Both the position numbers and the translations under genes were made by a program. 64,000 bases of DNA from Catalimonadaceae bacterium JC749. GTDB lineage: Bacteria; Bacteroidota; Bacteroidia; Cytophagales; Cyclobacteriaceae. Below are positions 17,051-24,766 of the stretch, piece by piece (the stretch's first letter is position 1; each line of letters starts with the position of its first letter). Location of the stretch: NCBI GenBank assembly GCA_021730635.1, contig JAJNNC010000001.1, positions 682,001 to 746,000 of the forward strand, read 5' to 3'. The notes under the pieces were generated by a model that was not told the origin of the DNA, searched no databases, and worked only from the letters and a program-made list of their open reading frames with translations.

Positions 17051-17110
17051 ATATAGGTTAGGTTGTGTAGTGTAATAAAAGAGGATGCCCGCATATAGAC
17101 GGGCCCCTCC
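17051..17110. repeat. Repeat-hairpin unit, copy 1
   Basis: A 34-base segment (17051-17084, starting ATATAGGTTAGGTTGTGTAG and ending in GAGG) is identical to the one at 17142-17175. It runs into a hairpin: GAGG (17081-17084) and GCCCG (17087-17091) pair with CGGGC (17100-17104) and CCTC (17106-17109). On the minus strand the hairpin is followed by TTTTATTACA, so it looks like a terminator downstream of rluB; on the plus strand the tail is CTTTATA. Confidence 0.75.
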
Positions 17111-17141
17111 TTTATACCTTCAAAACCTCCAAAAGATTAAA

Positions 17142-17202
17142 ATATAGGTTAGGTTGTGTAGTGTAATAAAAGAGGCGGTCTGCATCTTAGACAGGCGCCT
17201 CC
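17142..17202. repeat. Repeat-hairpin unit, copy 2
   Basis: The same 34 bases as copy 1 (17142-17175), 91 bases further on. The attached hairpin differs in sequence but keeps its shape: GAGGCG (17172-17177) / CGCCTC (17196-17201), with an inner GTCT (17178-17181) / AGAC (17189-17192). It ends 9 bases from the rluB stop on the minus strand and probably terminates rluB. Confidence 0.75.
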
Positions 17203-17210
17203 TTTATATT

Positions 17211-18008
17211 TTATTTCAGGTACTTTAATTTCACAACTTCTTTTTCATCTAAAAATCTCCATGTACCTCTCGGCAAATCTTTTTTGGTCAATCCTGCATA
17301 CATCACCCGGTCTAATCTTACCACCTGATAGCCTAAGTGCTCAAAGATACGCCTTACGATACGGTTCCGTCCAATATGAATTTGTACTCCTAAACTTTTT
17401 CTGGTCTCATTGACCAGCCCAATCTCATCTACTTTAGCTAACCCGTCTTCCAGCATAACTCCTTGCTGGATACTGAGAAAATCTTTATCCGTGATCGGTT
17501 TATCCAAATCAACCTGATACAGTTTCTGCACACCATAAGAAGGATGAGACAACTTTTTAGCCAGTTCACCATCATTTGTAAGCAACAGCAATCCAGTTGT
17601 ATTACGGTCCAAGCGACCTACCGGGTAAATTCTTTCGCTGCAGGCCTTTGCTACCAGATGCATTACTGTTCGACGTTCCTGAGGATCCTCCGTAGTGGTG
17701 ATAAAATTCTTAGGTTTGTTGAGAAGTACATAGACTAACTTCTCCGGGTTTAGTTTTTTTCCTTTATAGGTTACTTTATCCGTTTTTTTTACCTGATAAC
17801 CCAGTTCCTCGATAACTTTGCCGTTTACTTTAATTTCTCCATTCTGGATCAGCTTATCGGCTTCTCTTCGTGAGCAGACGCCTGCATTGGCAATGTATTT
17901 ATTGAGCCTAATGGATTCCTGTCTCTTATGCTGATCCTCTTTTCCATGTTGCCTAGTATCCTGAACCTCTTGGGCCTGACGTTTCTTATACTTGTATTTC
18001 TTTTGCAT
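17211..18008 (-). CDS. rluB: 23S rRNA pseudouridine synthase, RluB/RsuA family
   Basis: 265 residues. A basic N-terminal tail (about 1-30) is followed by an S4 RNA-binding domain (RLNKYIANAGVCSRREADKL, IKVNGKVIEELG) and the RsuA/RluB catalytic domain with YPVGRLDRNTTGLLLLTNDG, where the Asp in GRLDRNT is the catalytic residue. It ends with IGRNRIVRRIFEHLGYQVVRL. It modifies the large rRNA near U2605 (E. coli numbering) if it is a true RluB; RluE/RluF-like specificity is possible. Two repeat-hairpin units follow its stop. Confidence 0.85.
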   Translation of the reverse strand: MQKKYKYKKRQAQEVQDTRQHGKEDQHKRQESIRLNKYIANAGVCSRREADKLIQNGEIKVNGKVIEELGYQVKKTDKVTYKGKKLNPEKLVYVLLNKPKNFITTTEDPQERRTVMHLVAKACSERIYPVGRLDRNTTGLLLLTNDGELAKKLSHPSYGVQKLYQVDLDKPITDKDFLSIQQGVMLEDGLAKVDEIGLVNETRKSLGVQIHIGRNRIVRRIFEHLGYQVVRLDRVMYAGLTKKDLPRGTWRFLDEKEVVKLKYLK

Positions 18009-18180
18009 TTTAATGATATCATGTAAATATTAAAACACTTCACGCGTGTCATACTAAAGGAAAATACCAGGTGTAAAGTTCTTTTTCCCTGATGAGCTTA
18101 GAAGCTTTTGGTAAAGCTAAAATAATTACTATTAATGTATCCTTTCTGAAAACTCAAAACTTATGAACAGATAATTTTTA

Positions 18181-18188
18181 TAACTTTG
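18181..18188 (+). promoter_or_regulatory. Possible -7 box for fumC
   Basis: TAACTTTG fits TAnnTTTG and lies about 48 bases before the chosen ATG; no clear TTG box is found 20 bases upstream, so this is a partial match. Confidence 0.4.
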
Positions 18189-18235
18189 AATTTAACAGAC
18201 GAATACAATTTTTTACCTTATTAACCTTGCATATG

Positions 18236-19636
18236 ATGGACTATAGAACTGAAAAAGACACCATGGGCGAAGTAAAAGTGCCCGCTGACAAGTATTGGGG
18301 TGCACAAACCCAACGTTCCAGAGAAAATTTTAAGATTGGCGGTGATACCATGCGCATGCCTCAGGAAATTATTGATGCTTTTGCCATTTTGAAAAAAGCA
18401 GCGGCCGAAACAAATGCTACACTTGGTGTCCTGGCGCAGGAGAAAGCTGATATTATCATGAAAGTCTGTGACGAAATATTGGCAGGAAAACATAATGATC
18501 AATTTCCTCTGGTAGTGTGGCAAACAGGCTCGGGAACACAAAGTAATATGAACGTCAATGAGGTTATAGCAAATCGGGCCCATGTATTATTGGGAGGAGC
18601 ACTGTCCGATGTAAAAAAGAAAATTCATCCCAACGATGATGTTAACAAATCACAATCATCCAATGATACCTTTCCTACTGCCATGCACATTGCTGGTTAT
18701 AAGTTGATAGTGGAAGAAACCTTACCCAAGGTAGAAAATCTCAGAAATACCTTAGCCCAAAAAGTAGAGTCCTTCGGTGATATTGTCAAAATTGGTCGTA
18801 CACACTTCATGGATGCTACTCCCTTGAAATTAGGTCATGAGTTTAGTGGATATGTTTCTCAGCTTGACCATGCCATCATCGCTATTAAAAACACCTTACC
18901 ACACCTGTCTGAACTGGCCTTGGGTGGCACTGCAGTAGGCACCGGTTTGAATACGCCCCAGGGGTATGCAGAATTGGTGGCGGAGAAAATAGCCCAACAT
19001 GCTGGTCAGCCGCTGGTAAGTGCAAAAAACAAATTTGAAGCCTTAGCAGCGCATGACGCTATCGTAGAAACCTCTGGTGCACTCAAACAACTGGCTGTCA
19101 GTTTGATGAAAATAGGTAATGATATTCGTATGCTGGCCTCTGGCCCTCGTAGTGGCATTGGCGAGATTTTAATTCCAGCCAATGAACCAGGATCTTCTAT
19201 CATGCCCGGTAAAGTGAACCCAACACAGTGCGAAGCACTCACGATGGTTTGTGCGCAGGTAGTCGGATTGGATACAGCAATTAGCATAGGCGGAATGAAT
19301 GGCCAATTCGAGCTCAACGTGTTCAAACCTATGATGATCTATAATTTGTTAACAGCTGCCCGTTTGTTGGGTGACGCTTGTGAATCGTTCAATGACCATT
19401 GTGCCATAGGTATTGAACCCAACACGACCGTCATCAAGAGAAACCTTGAAAACTCATTGATGCTGGTGACTGCCTTAAACCCTCATATAGGCTATGAGAA
19501 TGCTGCCAAAATTGCCAAGAAAGCTTATGAAGAAGGCACAACCTTGCGGGAAGCTGCCATTTCCAGCGGAATTCTTACAAACGAACAATTTGACCAGTGG
19601 GTAGTGCCGGAAAAAATGGTAGGAAGTTTGAAGTAG
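18236..19636 (+). CDS. fumC: Class II fumarate hydratase
   Basis: 466 residues; fumarate to malate in the TCA cycle. The frame is open from a TTG at 18227 and from ATG at 18233, but [20 protein letters not shown] at 18236 matches the usual N-terminus. Key sites: [43 protein letters not shown] (catalytic His region) and the superfamily signature [13 protein letters not shown] with the catalytic Ser. The thermostable, non-Fe-S class II type is distinguished from adenylosuccinate lyase and aspartase by these motifs and by length. Confidence 0.94.
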   Translation: MDYRTEKDTMGEVKVPADKYWGAQTQRSRENFKIGGDTMRMPQEIIDAFAILKKAAAETNATLGVLAQEKADIIMKVCDEILAGKHNDQFPLVVWQTGSGTQSNMNVNEVIANRAHVLLGGALSDVKKKIHPNDDVNKSQSSNDTFPTAMHIAGYKLIVEETLPKVENLRNTLAQKVESFGDIVKIGRTHFMDATPLKLGHEFSGYVSQLDHAIIAIKNTLPHLSELALGGTAVGTGLNTPQGYAELVAEKIAQHAGQPLVSAKNKFEALAAHDAIVETSGALKQLAVSLMKIGNDIRMLASGPRSGIGEILIPANEPGSSIMPGKVNPTQCEALTMVCAQVVGLDTAISIGGMNGQFELNVFKPMMIYNLLTAARLLGDACESFNDHCAIGIEPNTTVIKRNLENSLMLVTALNPHIGYENAAKIAKKAYEEGTTLREAAISSGILTNEQFDQWVVPEKMVGSLK

Positions 19637-19673
19637 CCCAGGCAAACTTTAGACTCAATAATACTTCGGCAAT

Positions 19674-20345
19674 ATGAAATACGTATGCATCTTAGTACTC
19701 TTTCTATTTTCCTTAACGTCGGTACATGAAACCGCCCTGGCACAGGAGCTTTCTAAAAAAGAAAAGAAACGTCTGAAAAAAGAGCAAAAGAAACACCTGA
19801 AAGAGCTCAAAAGCATGAGTGCGGGAGATTTTCAGAAAATGCAGCAAGCACAGGAGGAGTGGAAGGAAAAAGCCGCCACCTTAGACACTGAAGTCGCCAA
19901 TTTACAAAGTCAGCTTAACGGTAAAGACGATGAGACAAAAAGGCTTCGGGATCAGGTAAGGAGTTTAGAAGCAGAATTGCAAAAAGCAAAATCTGAAATG
20001 GCTGCAAATAAACCCGTTGACCAGAACGTTCCTCTATCAAATGCTTACGATGAAGGGCTGATTTTTCGGGTACAGATAGGTGCATTTCGTGACAAAAACC
20101 TGGAGCAGTATCTGCATACCAGCGAGGATTTTAACGGGGAAACTGATAACCAAGGAATACAAAAATATACTTTGGGTAACTTCCGCGAGTATTGGGATGC
20201 TGATAAATTCAAGAAATATTTAAGAGCCATGGGCGTGCGGGATGCCTGGATTGTTCCTTATCAGGATGGCACAAGGGTAGCGTTGAAAGAAGTATTGGAA
20301 AATTTACAAAAGCAGGAGCCCCCAAAACCACAGGGTACTTGGTAA
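19674..20345 (+). CDS. Secreted coiled-coil protein with SPOR-like C-terminus
   Basis: 223 residues. Signal peptide ending near ALAQ (24). A very basic/acidic coiled coil follows (about 25-112, SKKEKKRLKKEQKKHLKEL, TKRLRDQVRSLEAELQKAK). The C-terminal domain (about 128-215) has RVQIGAFRDKNLEQYL, KYTLGNFREYWDADKFKKYL and DAWIVPYQDGTRVAL, which follows the SPOR pattern (VQIGAF, then a helix, then AWIVPY), suggesting peptidoglycan or envelope binding. Homologues in Bacteroidota are sometimes labelled ezrin/radixin/moesin-like only because of the coiled coil. It is downstream of fumC by 37 bases. Confidence 0.72.
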   Translation: MKYVCILVLFLFSLTSVHETALAQELSKKEKKRLKKEQKKHLKELKSMSAGDFQKMQQAQEEWKEKAATLDTEVANLQSQLNGKDDETKRLRDQVRSLEAELQKAKSEMAANKPVDQNVPLSNAYDEGLIFRVQIGAFRDKNLEQYLHTSEDFNGETDNQGIQKYTLGNFREYWDADKFKKYLRAMGVRDAWIVPYQDGTRVALKEVLENLQKQEPPKPQGTW

Positions 20346-20499
20346 ATTCCAAGCTTATCCAAAAAGGATAAATAGCAGCAGTAAGAACAATATCATGAAA
20401 GTGTACATCAGTAAATCTACCTGAATGTACGCTTTCCATTTATTATATAAGTACCTTAACTTTCTCATACACAAAATCTAACTTATAATACTATTAACT

Positions 20500-20982
20500 A
20501 TGAAAACCTATAAAAAATTTGCTGGCCTTCTGCTCTTTCTCCTACCTGTGCTGTTCCTGTCCTGTAATGAAGACGATGAGCCTACACCAGAAGAATTATT
20601 AATTGGCACCTGGACACTATCTGATCAGGATATTGAAATATTTATTAACGGAGAACTGGTGCCTGCAGTCTTGCTTGAACAATTCGGGGTAGATACGGAT
20701 ACTTTGCAAGCATTTCCGGATAATACTACAGTAGAATTTAAATCGGATAAATCCTATATTGTAACTGCTCCTGATGAAGGTGAAGGATCAGGCACCTGGG
20801 TTTTAAGCAGCGATGGCAAACAACTAACAATAGATGCTGCGGATTCAGACCCTCTTATATTTCAGGTTGAGACACTTACGTCGACCAATGCCAATATCGT
20901 TTATTCCGAAGAAGGTCCTTTTGAGTATGAGGGCAATGAATATGACCTGAAAGTGGATCTTCATGTTTCGTTTACAAAATAG
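20500..20982 (+). CDS. Lipocalin-like lipoprotein
   Basis: 160 residues. Signal peptide with lipobox FLSC (Cys 22), then acidic EDDEPTPEELLIGTWTLSDQDIEIFINGE; GTW is the typical opening of lipocalin-like (DUF4923/5004-type) Bacteroidota lipoproteins. Later strands include TTVEFKSDKSYIVTAPDEG and GSGTWVLSSDGKQLTIDAAD. It is predicted to be an outer-membrane-attached beta-barrel of unknown ligand. It stands 45 bases before recJ. Confidence 0.72.
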   Translation: MKTYKKFAGLLLFLLPVLFLSCNEDDEPTPEELLIGTWTLSDQDIEIFINGELVPAVLLEQFGVDTDTLQAFPDNTTVEFKSDKSYIVTAPDEGEGSGTWVLSSDGKQLTIDAADSDPLIFQVETLTSTNANIVYSEEGPFEYEGNEYDLKVDLHVSFTK

Positions 20983-21027
20983 ATATTTCCGGACTAATCA
21001 CTATCATTGCATATTTATAATAGCCTT

Positions 21028-22731
21028 ATGAAGAAACGCTGGATCTTTAAAGAGAAACCCGACAATCATTTAATACAGCAACTTTCTTCTGAAATCAATG
21101 TAAGCCCGGCAGTGGCCTCGCTTTTGGCACAAAGGCATATCAATGCCTATGATCAGGCCAAAAATTTTTTCCGCCCCAACTTGAAGCAACTGCATAATCC
21201 TTTTCTAATGAAGGATATGGATCATGCCGTAAACCGACTGGTGCTGGCCATGAAGAGAGCAGAGAGGATTTTAGTGTATGGAGATTATGATGTAGACGGT
21301 ACCACATCTGTGGCTTTGATGTACGGCTTTCTTCAAAAGATCTATCCTTATGTAGATTTTTATATCCCAGATCGCTACCATGAAGGTTATGGTATTTCAG
21401 AAAAAGGCATTCAGTACGCGCTGGAACAGGAATGCACCTTGGTAATTGCGCTGGATTGTGGCATCAGAGCCGTAAATCTCATTAACCAAGCACGAAAGCT
21501 AGGCATTGACTTTATTGTATGTGACCACCACCGTCCCGGAGACCAGCTACCACCAGCTCATGCTATTTTAAATCCCAAACAAGAAGGTTGTCCTTATCCT
21601 TACAAGGAGTTATGCGGCTGTGGGGTTGGCTTTAAATTTTTACAAGGCTTTTGCCAACAGATTAACAAGCACCAAACAGAGCTTCAACAGCAATTAGATT
21701 TACTGGCTATAGCCATTGCTTCAGATATTGTGCCCGTCACGGGAGAAAATCGAGTCCTTACTCATTTTGGGTTGAAAAAATTAAATGAGGGAGCACGTCC
21801 TGGATTGAAAGCACTGGCACAACTGGCGGGCTTACGGGGAGAGATGACTGTAGAAAACATTGTATTTGGCTTTGCGCCTCGTATCAATGCAGCTGGCCGA
21901 ATGAAGCATGCCAGGACTGCCGTGGAATTGTTGCTTGCTGAAAATGAAGAAGCAGCGCTACACATCGCAGACGGTTTAAACCTGCACAATGCTCAGCGGA
22001 AGAATTTTGATAGCAGCATCACCCAGCAGGCAATTGAAATGATTGAGCAGGATGAACTCCTCAAAAGTGCTAAAAGTACCGTTCTTTTTAAGAACGACTG
22101 GCACAAGGGTGTAGTGGGCATTGTCGCCTCCCGGTGCATTGAGAAATACTACCGCCCTACCATTATTCTGACTGAATCCAATCAAAAAGCAACCGGATCA
22201 GCACGCTCTGTGGAAGGATTTGACGTGTACGAGGCCATTGCTGAATGTGCTGATCTGCTGGAACAATTTGGCGGACATACCCATGCAGCAGGTCTCACTC
22301 TTCCTATTGATAACGTACCGCTTTTTCAGAAAAAATTTGAAGAAGTGGTTTCAAAAACCATTACAGAAGAGCATTTAATACCTCAGTTAGAAATAGACCT
22401 AAAAGTTAATCTATCGGAAATTACCAAGAAATTTTACAAGGTGGTCCAACAGATGGGTCCTTTTGGGCCTGGTAATATGCGGCCAGTCTTTGTAAGCGAA
22501 TATTTATTTGCAGCAGGAAATCCCCAGATTTTGAAGGATAAACATTTGAAATTTCAGGTAAGACAGGAAGGCTCTTCTGTAGAACTTTGTGCAGTGGGCT
22601 TCAGAATGGCAGACTTCTATGAAACAATCAGTCAGAACGAGCCCTTTAGAATGGCCTATACGGTAGAAGAAAATGAATTTAACGGCACTTCCTCTTTACA
22701 ACTCATAGTCAAGGATATAAAACCTATGTAG
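21028..22731 (+). CDS. recJ: Single-stranded-DNA-specific exonuclease RecJ
   Basis: 567 residues from the ATG at 21028; an upstream TTG at 21007 is open but less likely. 5'-3' ssDNA exonuclease for recombination and mismatch repair. DHH phosphoesterase motifs are present: YGDYDVDGTTSVALMYG, ALDCGIRA, VCDHHRPGDQLP, NPKQEGCPYPYKELCGCGVG and FAPRINAAGRMKHA. A DHHA1 domain follows (GVVGIVASRCIEKYYRPTII, GGHTHAAGLTL) with a C-terminal OB fold (QMGPFGPGNMRPVF). Confidence 0.93.
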   Translation: MKKRWIFKEKPDNHLIQQLSSEINVSPAVASLLAQRHINAYDQAKNFFRPNLKQLHNPFLMKDMDHAVNRLVLAMKRAERILVYGDYDVDGTTSVALMYGFLQKIYPYVDFYIPDRYHEGYGISEKGIQYALEQECTLVIALDCGIRAVNLINQARKLGIDFIVCDHHRPGDQLPPAHAILNPKQEGCPYPYKELCGCGVGFKFLQGFCQQINKHQTELQQQLDLLAIAIASDIVPVTGENRVLTHFGLKKLNEGARPGLKALAQLAGLRGEMTVENIVFGFAPRINAAGRMKHARTAVELLLAENEEAALHIADGLNLHNAQRKNFDSSITQQAIEMIEQDELLKSAKSTVLFKNDWHKGVVGIVASRCIEKYYRPTIILTESNQKATGSARSVEGFDVYEAIAECADLLEQFGGHTHAAGLTLPIDNVPLFQKKFEEVVSKTITEEHLIPQLEIDLKVNLSEITKKFYKVVQQMGPFGPGNMRPVFVSEYLFAAGNPQILKDKHLKFQVRQEGSSVELCAVGFRMADFYETISQNEPFRMAYTVEENEFNGTSSLQLIVKDIKPM

Positions 22732-22736
22732 CAGTA

Positions 22737-22777
22737 GGATATCAGATATAAGGCTTAACTCCCTTTATCTGATATCC
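22737..22777. terminator. Hairpin between convergent recJ and murA
   Basis: A 12-bp perfect stem, GGATATCAGATA (22737-22748) / TATCTGATATCC (22766-22777), starts 5 bases after recJ and ends 16 bases before the murA stop. It lacks a long T run, so it is probably a shared transcription barrier. Confidence 0.6.
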
Positions 22778-22793
22778 AGTATTTAGATGCAAT

Positions 22794-24101
22794 TTAGTCG
22801 TATCTTTCTATTTGTGCGCCCAAAGATTTGAGGCGTTTTTCAATGTGCTGGTATCCTCTGTCTATCTGCTCCACATTAGAGATAGTGCTACTACCTTCTG
22901 CTGAAAGGGCTGCAATTAAAAGCGAAACACCAGCCCGGATATCCGGAGAACTCATAGACACGCCCCGTAACGGTTGTTTTCTGTTCAGACCAATCACTGT
23001 GGCCCGATGCGGATCGCATAATATGATTTGTGCGCCCATATCAATCAACTTGTCTACAAAAAACAGCCGGCTCTCAAACATCTTCTGATGAATCAATACA
23101 GTCCCTTTGGCTTGGGTAGCAACCACCAGAATGATACTCAATAAGTCGGGAGTCAGGCCTGGCCAGATGGAATCGGCGATAGTCATGATAGATCCGTCAA
23201 TGAAGGTTTCTATCTCGTAGTTTTTATTATCGTGTACGTGAATATTATCGCCTTCAATATCGAAATGGACCCCTAGCTTGCGAAAGGTTTCAGGAATGAT
23301 GCCTAACATATCCACCCTGGCATTTTTAATAACTATATCGGATTGTGTCATAGCAGCCATGCCAATGAAGCTTCCGATTTCTATCATGTCTGGCAACATA
23401 GTATGTTCTGTGCCGCGAAGCGAACGGACTCCTTCTATGTAGAGTAAGTTAGACCCTACTCCAGAAATCTTGGCACCCATCCGGTTGAGCATCATGCACA
23501 GTTGCTGAATGTAAGGCTCACAGGCAGCATTATAAATAGTGGTAGTGCCTTCTGCCATACAGGCGGCCATAATGATGTTAGCTGTACCGGTTACACTAGC
23601 TTCATCTAACAGCATATAACAACCTTTCAGCTTATCGGCTTCTACACTATAAAATTTGTTCACGGCATCGTAACGAAACTGTGCACCTAATTTTTGTAGA
23701 CCGATAAAATGGGTATCCAGTCGACGACGTCCGATTTTGTCTCCTCCTGGCATAGGAATATTTCCTTTACCATAGCGCGCCAAGAGAGGGCCCAAAATCA
23801 TGATAGAGCCTCGTAGGGCAGCAGCCTGCTGGGCAAAATCAGCAGTGTCTAGATAAGAGATGTCTACGTTTTTTGCCCTAAACGTATAAGATTCTTCTCC
23901 TATCTGCTTCACTTCCACACCCATGGACCGGAGCAATTCAATGAGTTTCAAAACGTCCCGTATAAAGGGTACTTTGTGAATGGTAACTGTTTCTGGTGTG
24001 AGCAGTACTGCACACAGAATTTCTAATGCTTCATTTTTTGCACCTTGTGGAATGATTTCTCCTTTCAGTTTGTGTCCACCTTCAATCTTAAAAATTGCCA
24101 T
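22794..24101 (-). CDS. murA: UDP-GlcNAc 1-carboxyvinyltransferase MurA, Asp-type active site
   Basis: 435 residues; first committed step of peptidoglycan precursor synthesis. EPT-family inside-out barrel with K22 (GAKNEAL), RGSIMILGPLLARYGKG, LLDEASVTGTAN, DMIEIGSFIGMAA and SSPDIRAGVSLLIAALSAEG. The loop residue that is Cys115 in E. coli is Asp121 here (MPGGDKIGRRRLDTH). Asp at this place is catalytically competent in other bacteria and gives fosfomycin insensitivity. The ATG overlaps the stop of the DUF4290 gene by one base (TAATG), so the two are translationally coupled. Confidence 0.93.
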   Translation of the reverse strand: MAIFKIEGGHKLKGEIIPQGAKNEALEILCAVLLTPETVTIHKVPFIRDVLKLIELLRSMGVEVKQIGEESYTFRAKNVDISYLDTADFAQQAAALRGSIMILGPLLARYGKGNIPMPGGDKIGRRRLDTHFIGLQKLGAQFRYDAVNKFYSVEADKLKGCYMLLDEASVTGTANIIMAACMAEGTTTIYNAACEPYIQQLCMMLNRMGAKISGVGSNLLYIEGVRSLRGTEHTMLPDMIEIGSFIGMAAMTQSDIVIKNARVDMLGIIPETFRKLGVHFDIEGDNIHVHDNKNYEIETFIDGSIMTIADSIWPGLTPDLLSIILVVATQAKGTVLIHQKMFESRLFFVDKLIDMGAQIILCDPHRATVIGLNRKQPLRGVSMSSPDIRAGVSLLIAALSAEGSSTISNVEQIDRGYQHIEKRLKSLGAQIERYD

Positions 24102-24724
24102 TAATTTTTCTTTCGTTTTGAGCTACCACTACGGCGCCCTTTGTTGTTGTTAGACCGATTTTTATTATAATTAATATCAAATAGATTACTATTCTTTATT
24201 TCCTCTATCTGTATATTCAATTTTCCACCTGACATTTCACTGATATGACGCATGATCACCTCATCCTCTACATTTTCCCTGTTCCACGACATATAAAAGT
24301 TTTTCATCAGTTTACCTAAATAGATGATAGCCCCTTTTCTCTCTGCTTCATCTTCTATAGCGACGGCTTTCTCTATTAGTTTTTCTATGTTCTTTCCGTA
24401 ATGCTTAAATTCTACCGGCTCATAATTATAAGATAACCTTTGTGGTTTCCTAAAAAGCACGTCGGGCTCTGGTTTAGGATAAGGTGCATCCACATCCAAC
24501 GTAAAATCTGTCATGATGAAAAGATCATCCCAAAGCTTTTGAAAGTTCTCTCCATTATCTTTTATGCTGGGATTCAACTGACGCATCAGTTCAATCAAAG
24601 TATAAGCAAAACGGGTTCGCTGCCCCTTATCCTCAATCGTTTTGATATGTTCGGCAAGCTTCTGAATGTTTCTTCCGTATTCTTTGAGAATAAGTTTGGA
24701 TTTACTGGTATTGTATTCAAACAT
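24101..24724 (-). CDS. DUF4290 family protein
   Basis: 207 residues, helical, with repeated KHYGKNIEKLIEKAVAIEDE-like and EYGRNIQKLAEHIKTIED-like segments, so the protein may be an internal duplication (about 12-60 and 98-145). It ends in a basic tail (NKNRSNNNKGRRSGSSKRKKN) that could contact nucleic acid. In Bacteroidota this family regularly precedes murA; the function is not known. The gene is coupled to murA through a TAATG overlap and lies 42 bases after uvrD. Confidence 0.85.
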   Translation of the reverse strand: MFEYNTSKSKLILKEYGRNIQKLAEHIKTIEDKGQRTRFAYTLIELMRQLNPSIKDNGENFQKLWDDLFIMTDFTLDVDAPYPKPEPDVLFRKPQRLSYNYEPVEFKHYGKNIEKLIEKAVAIEDEAERKGAIIYLGKLMKNFYMSWNRENVEDEVIMRHISEMSGGKLNIQIEEIKNSNLFDINYNKNRSNNNKGRRSGSSKRKKN

Positions 24725-24766
24725 GATTTTTCAAGTTATATGTGTAGTTATAAAATATGATTTGTA

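Noticed and set aside
17051-17175. Two identical 34-base repeats considered as a tiny CRISPR array
   Set aside because: Only two copies, a 57-base spacer that itself forms a hairpin matching the repeat end, and no cas genes.
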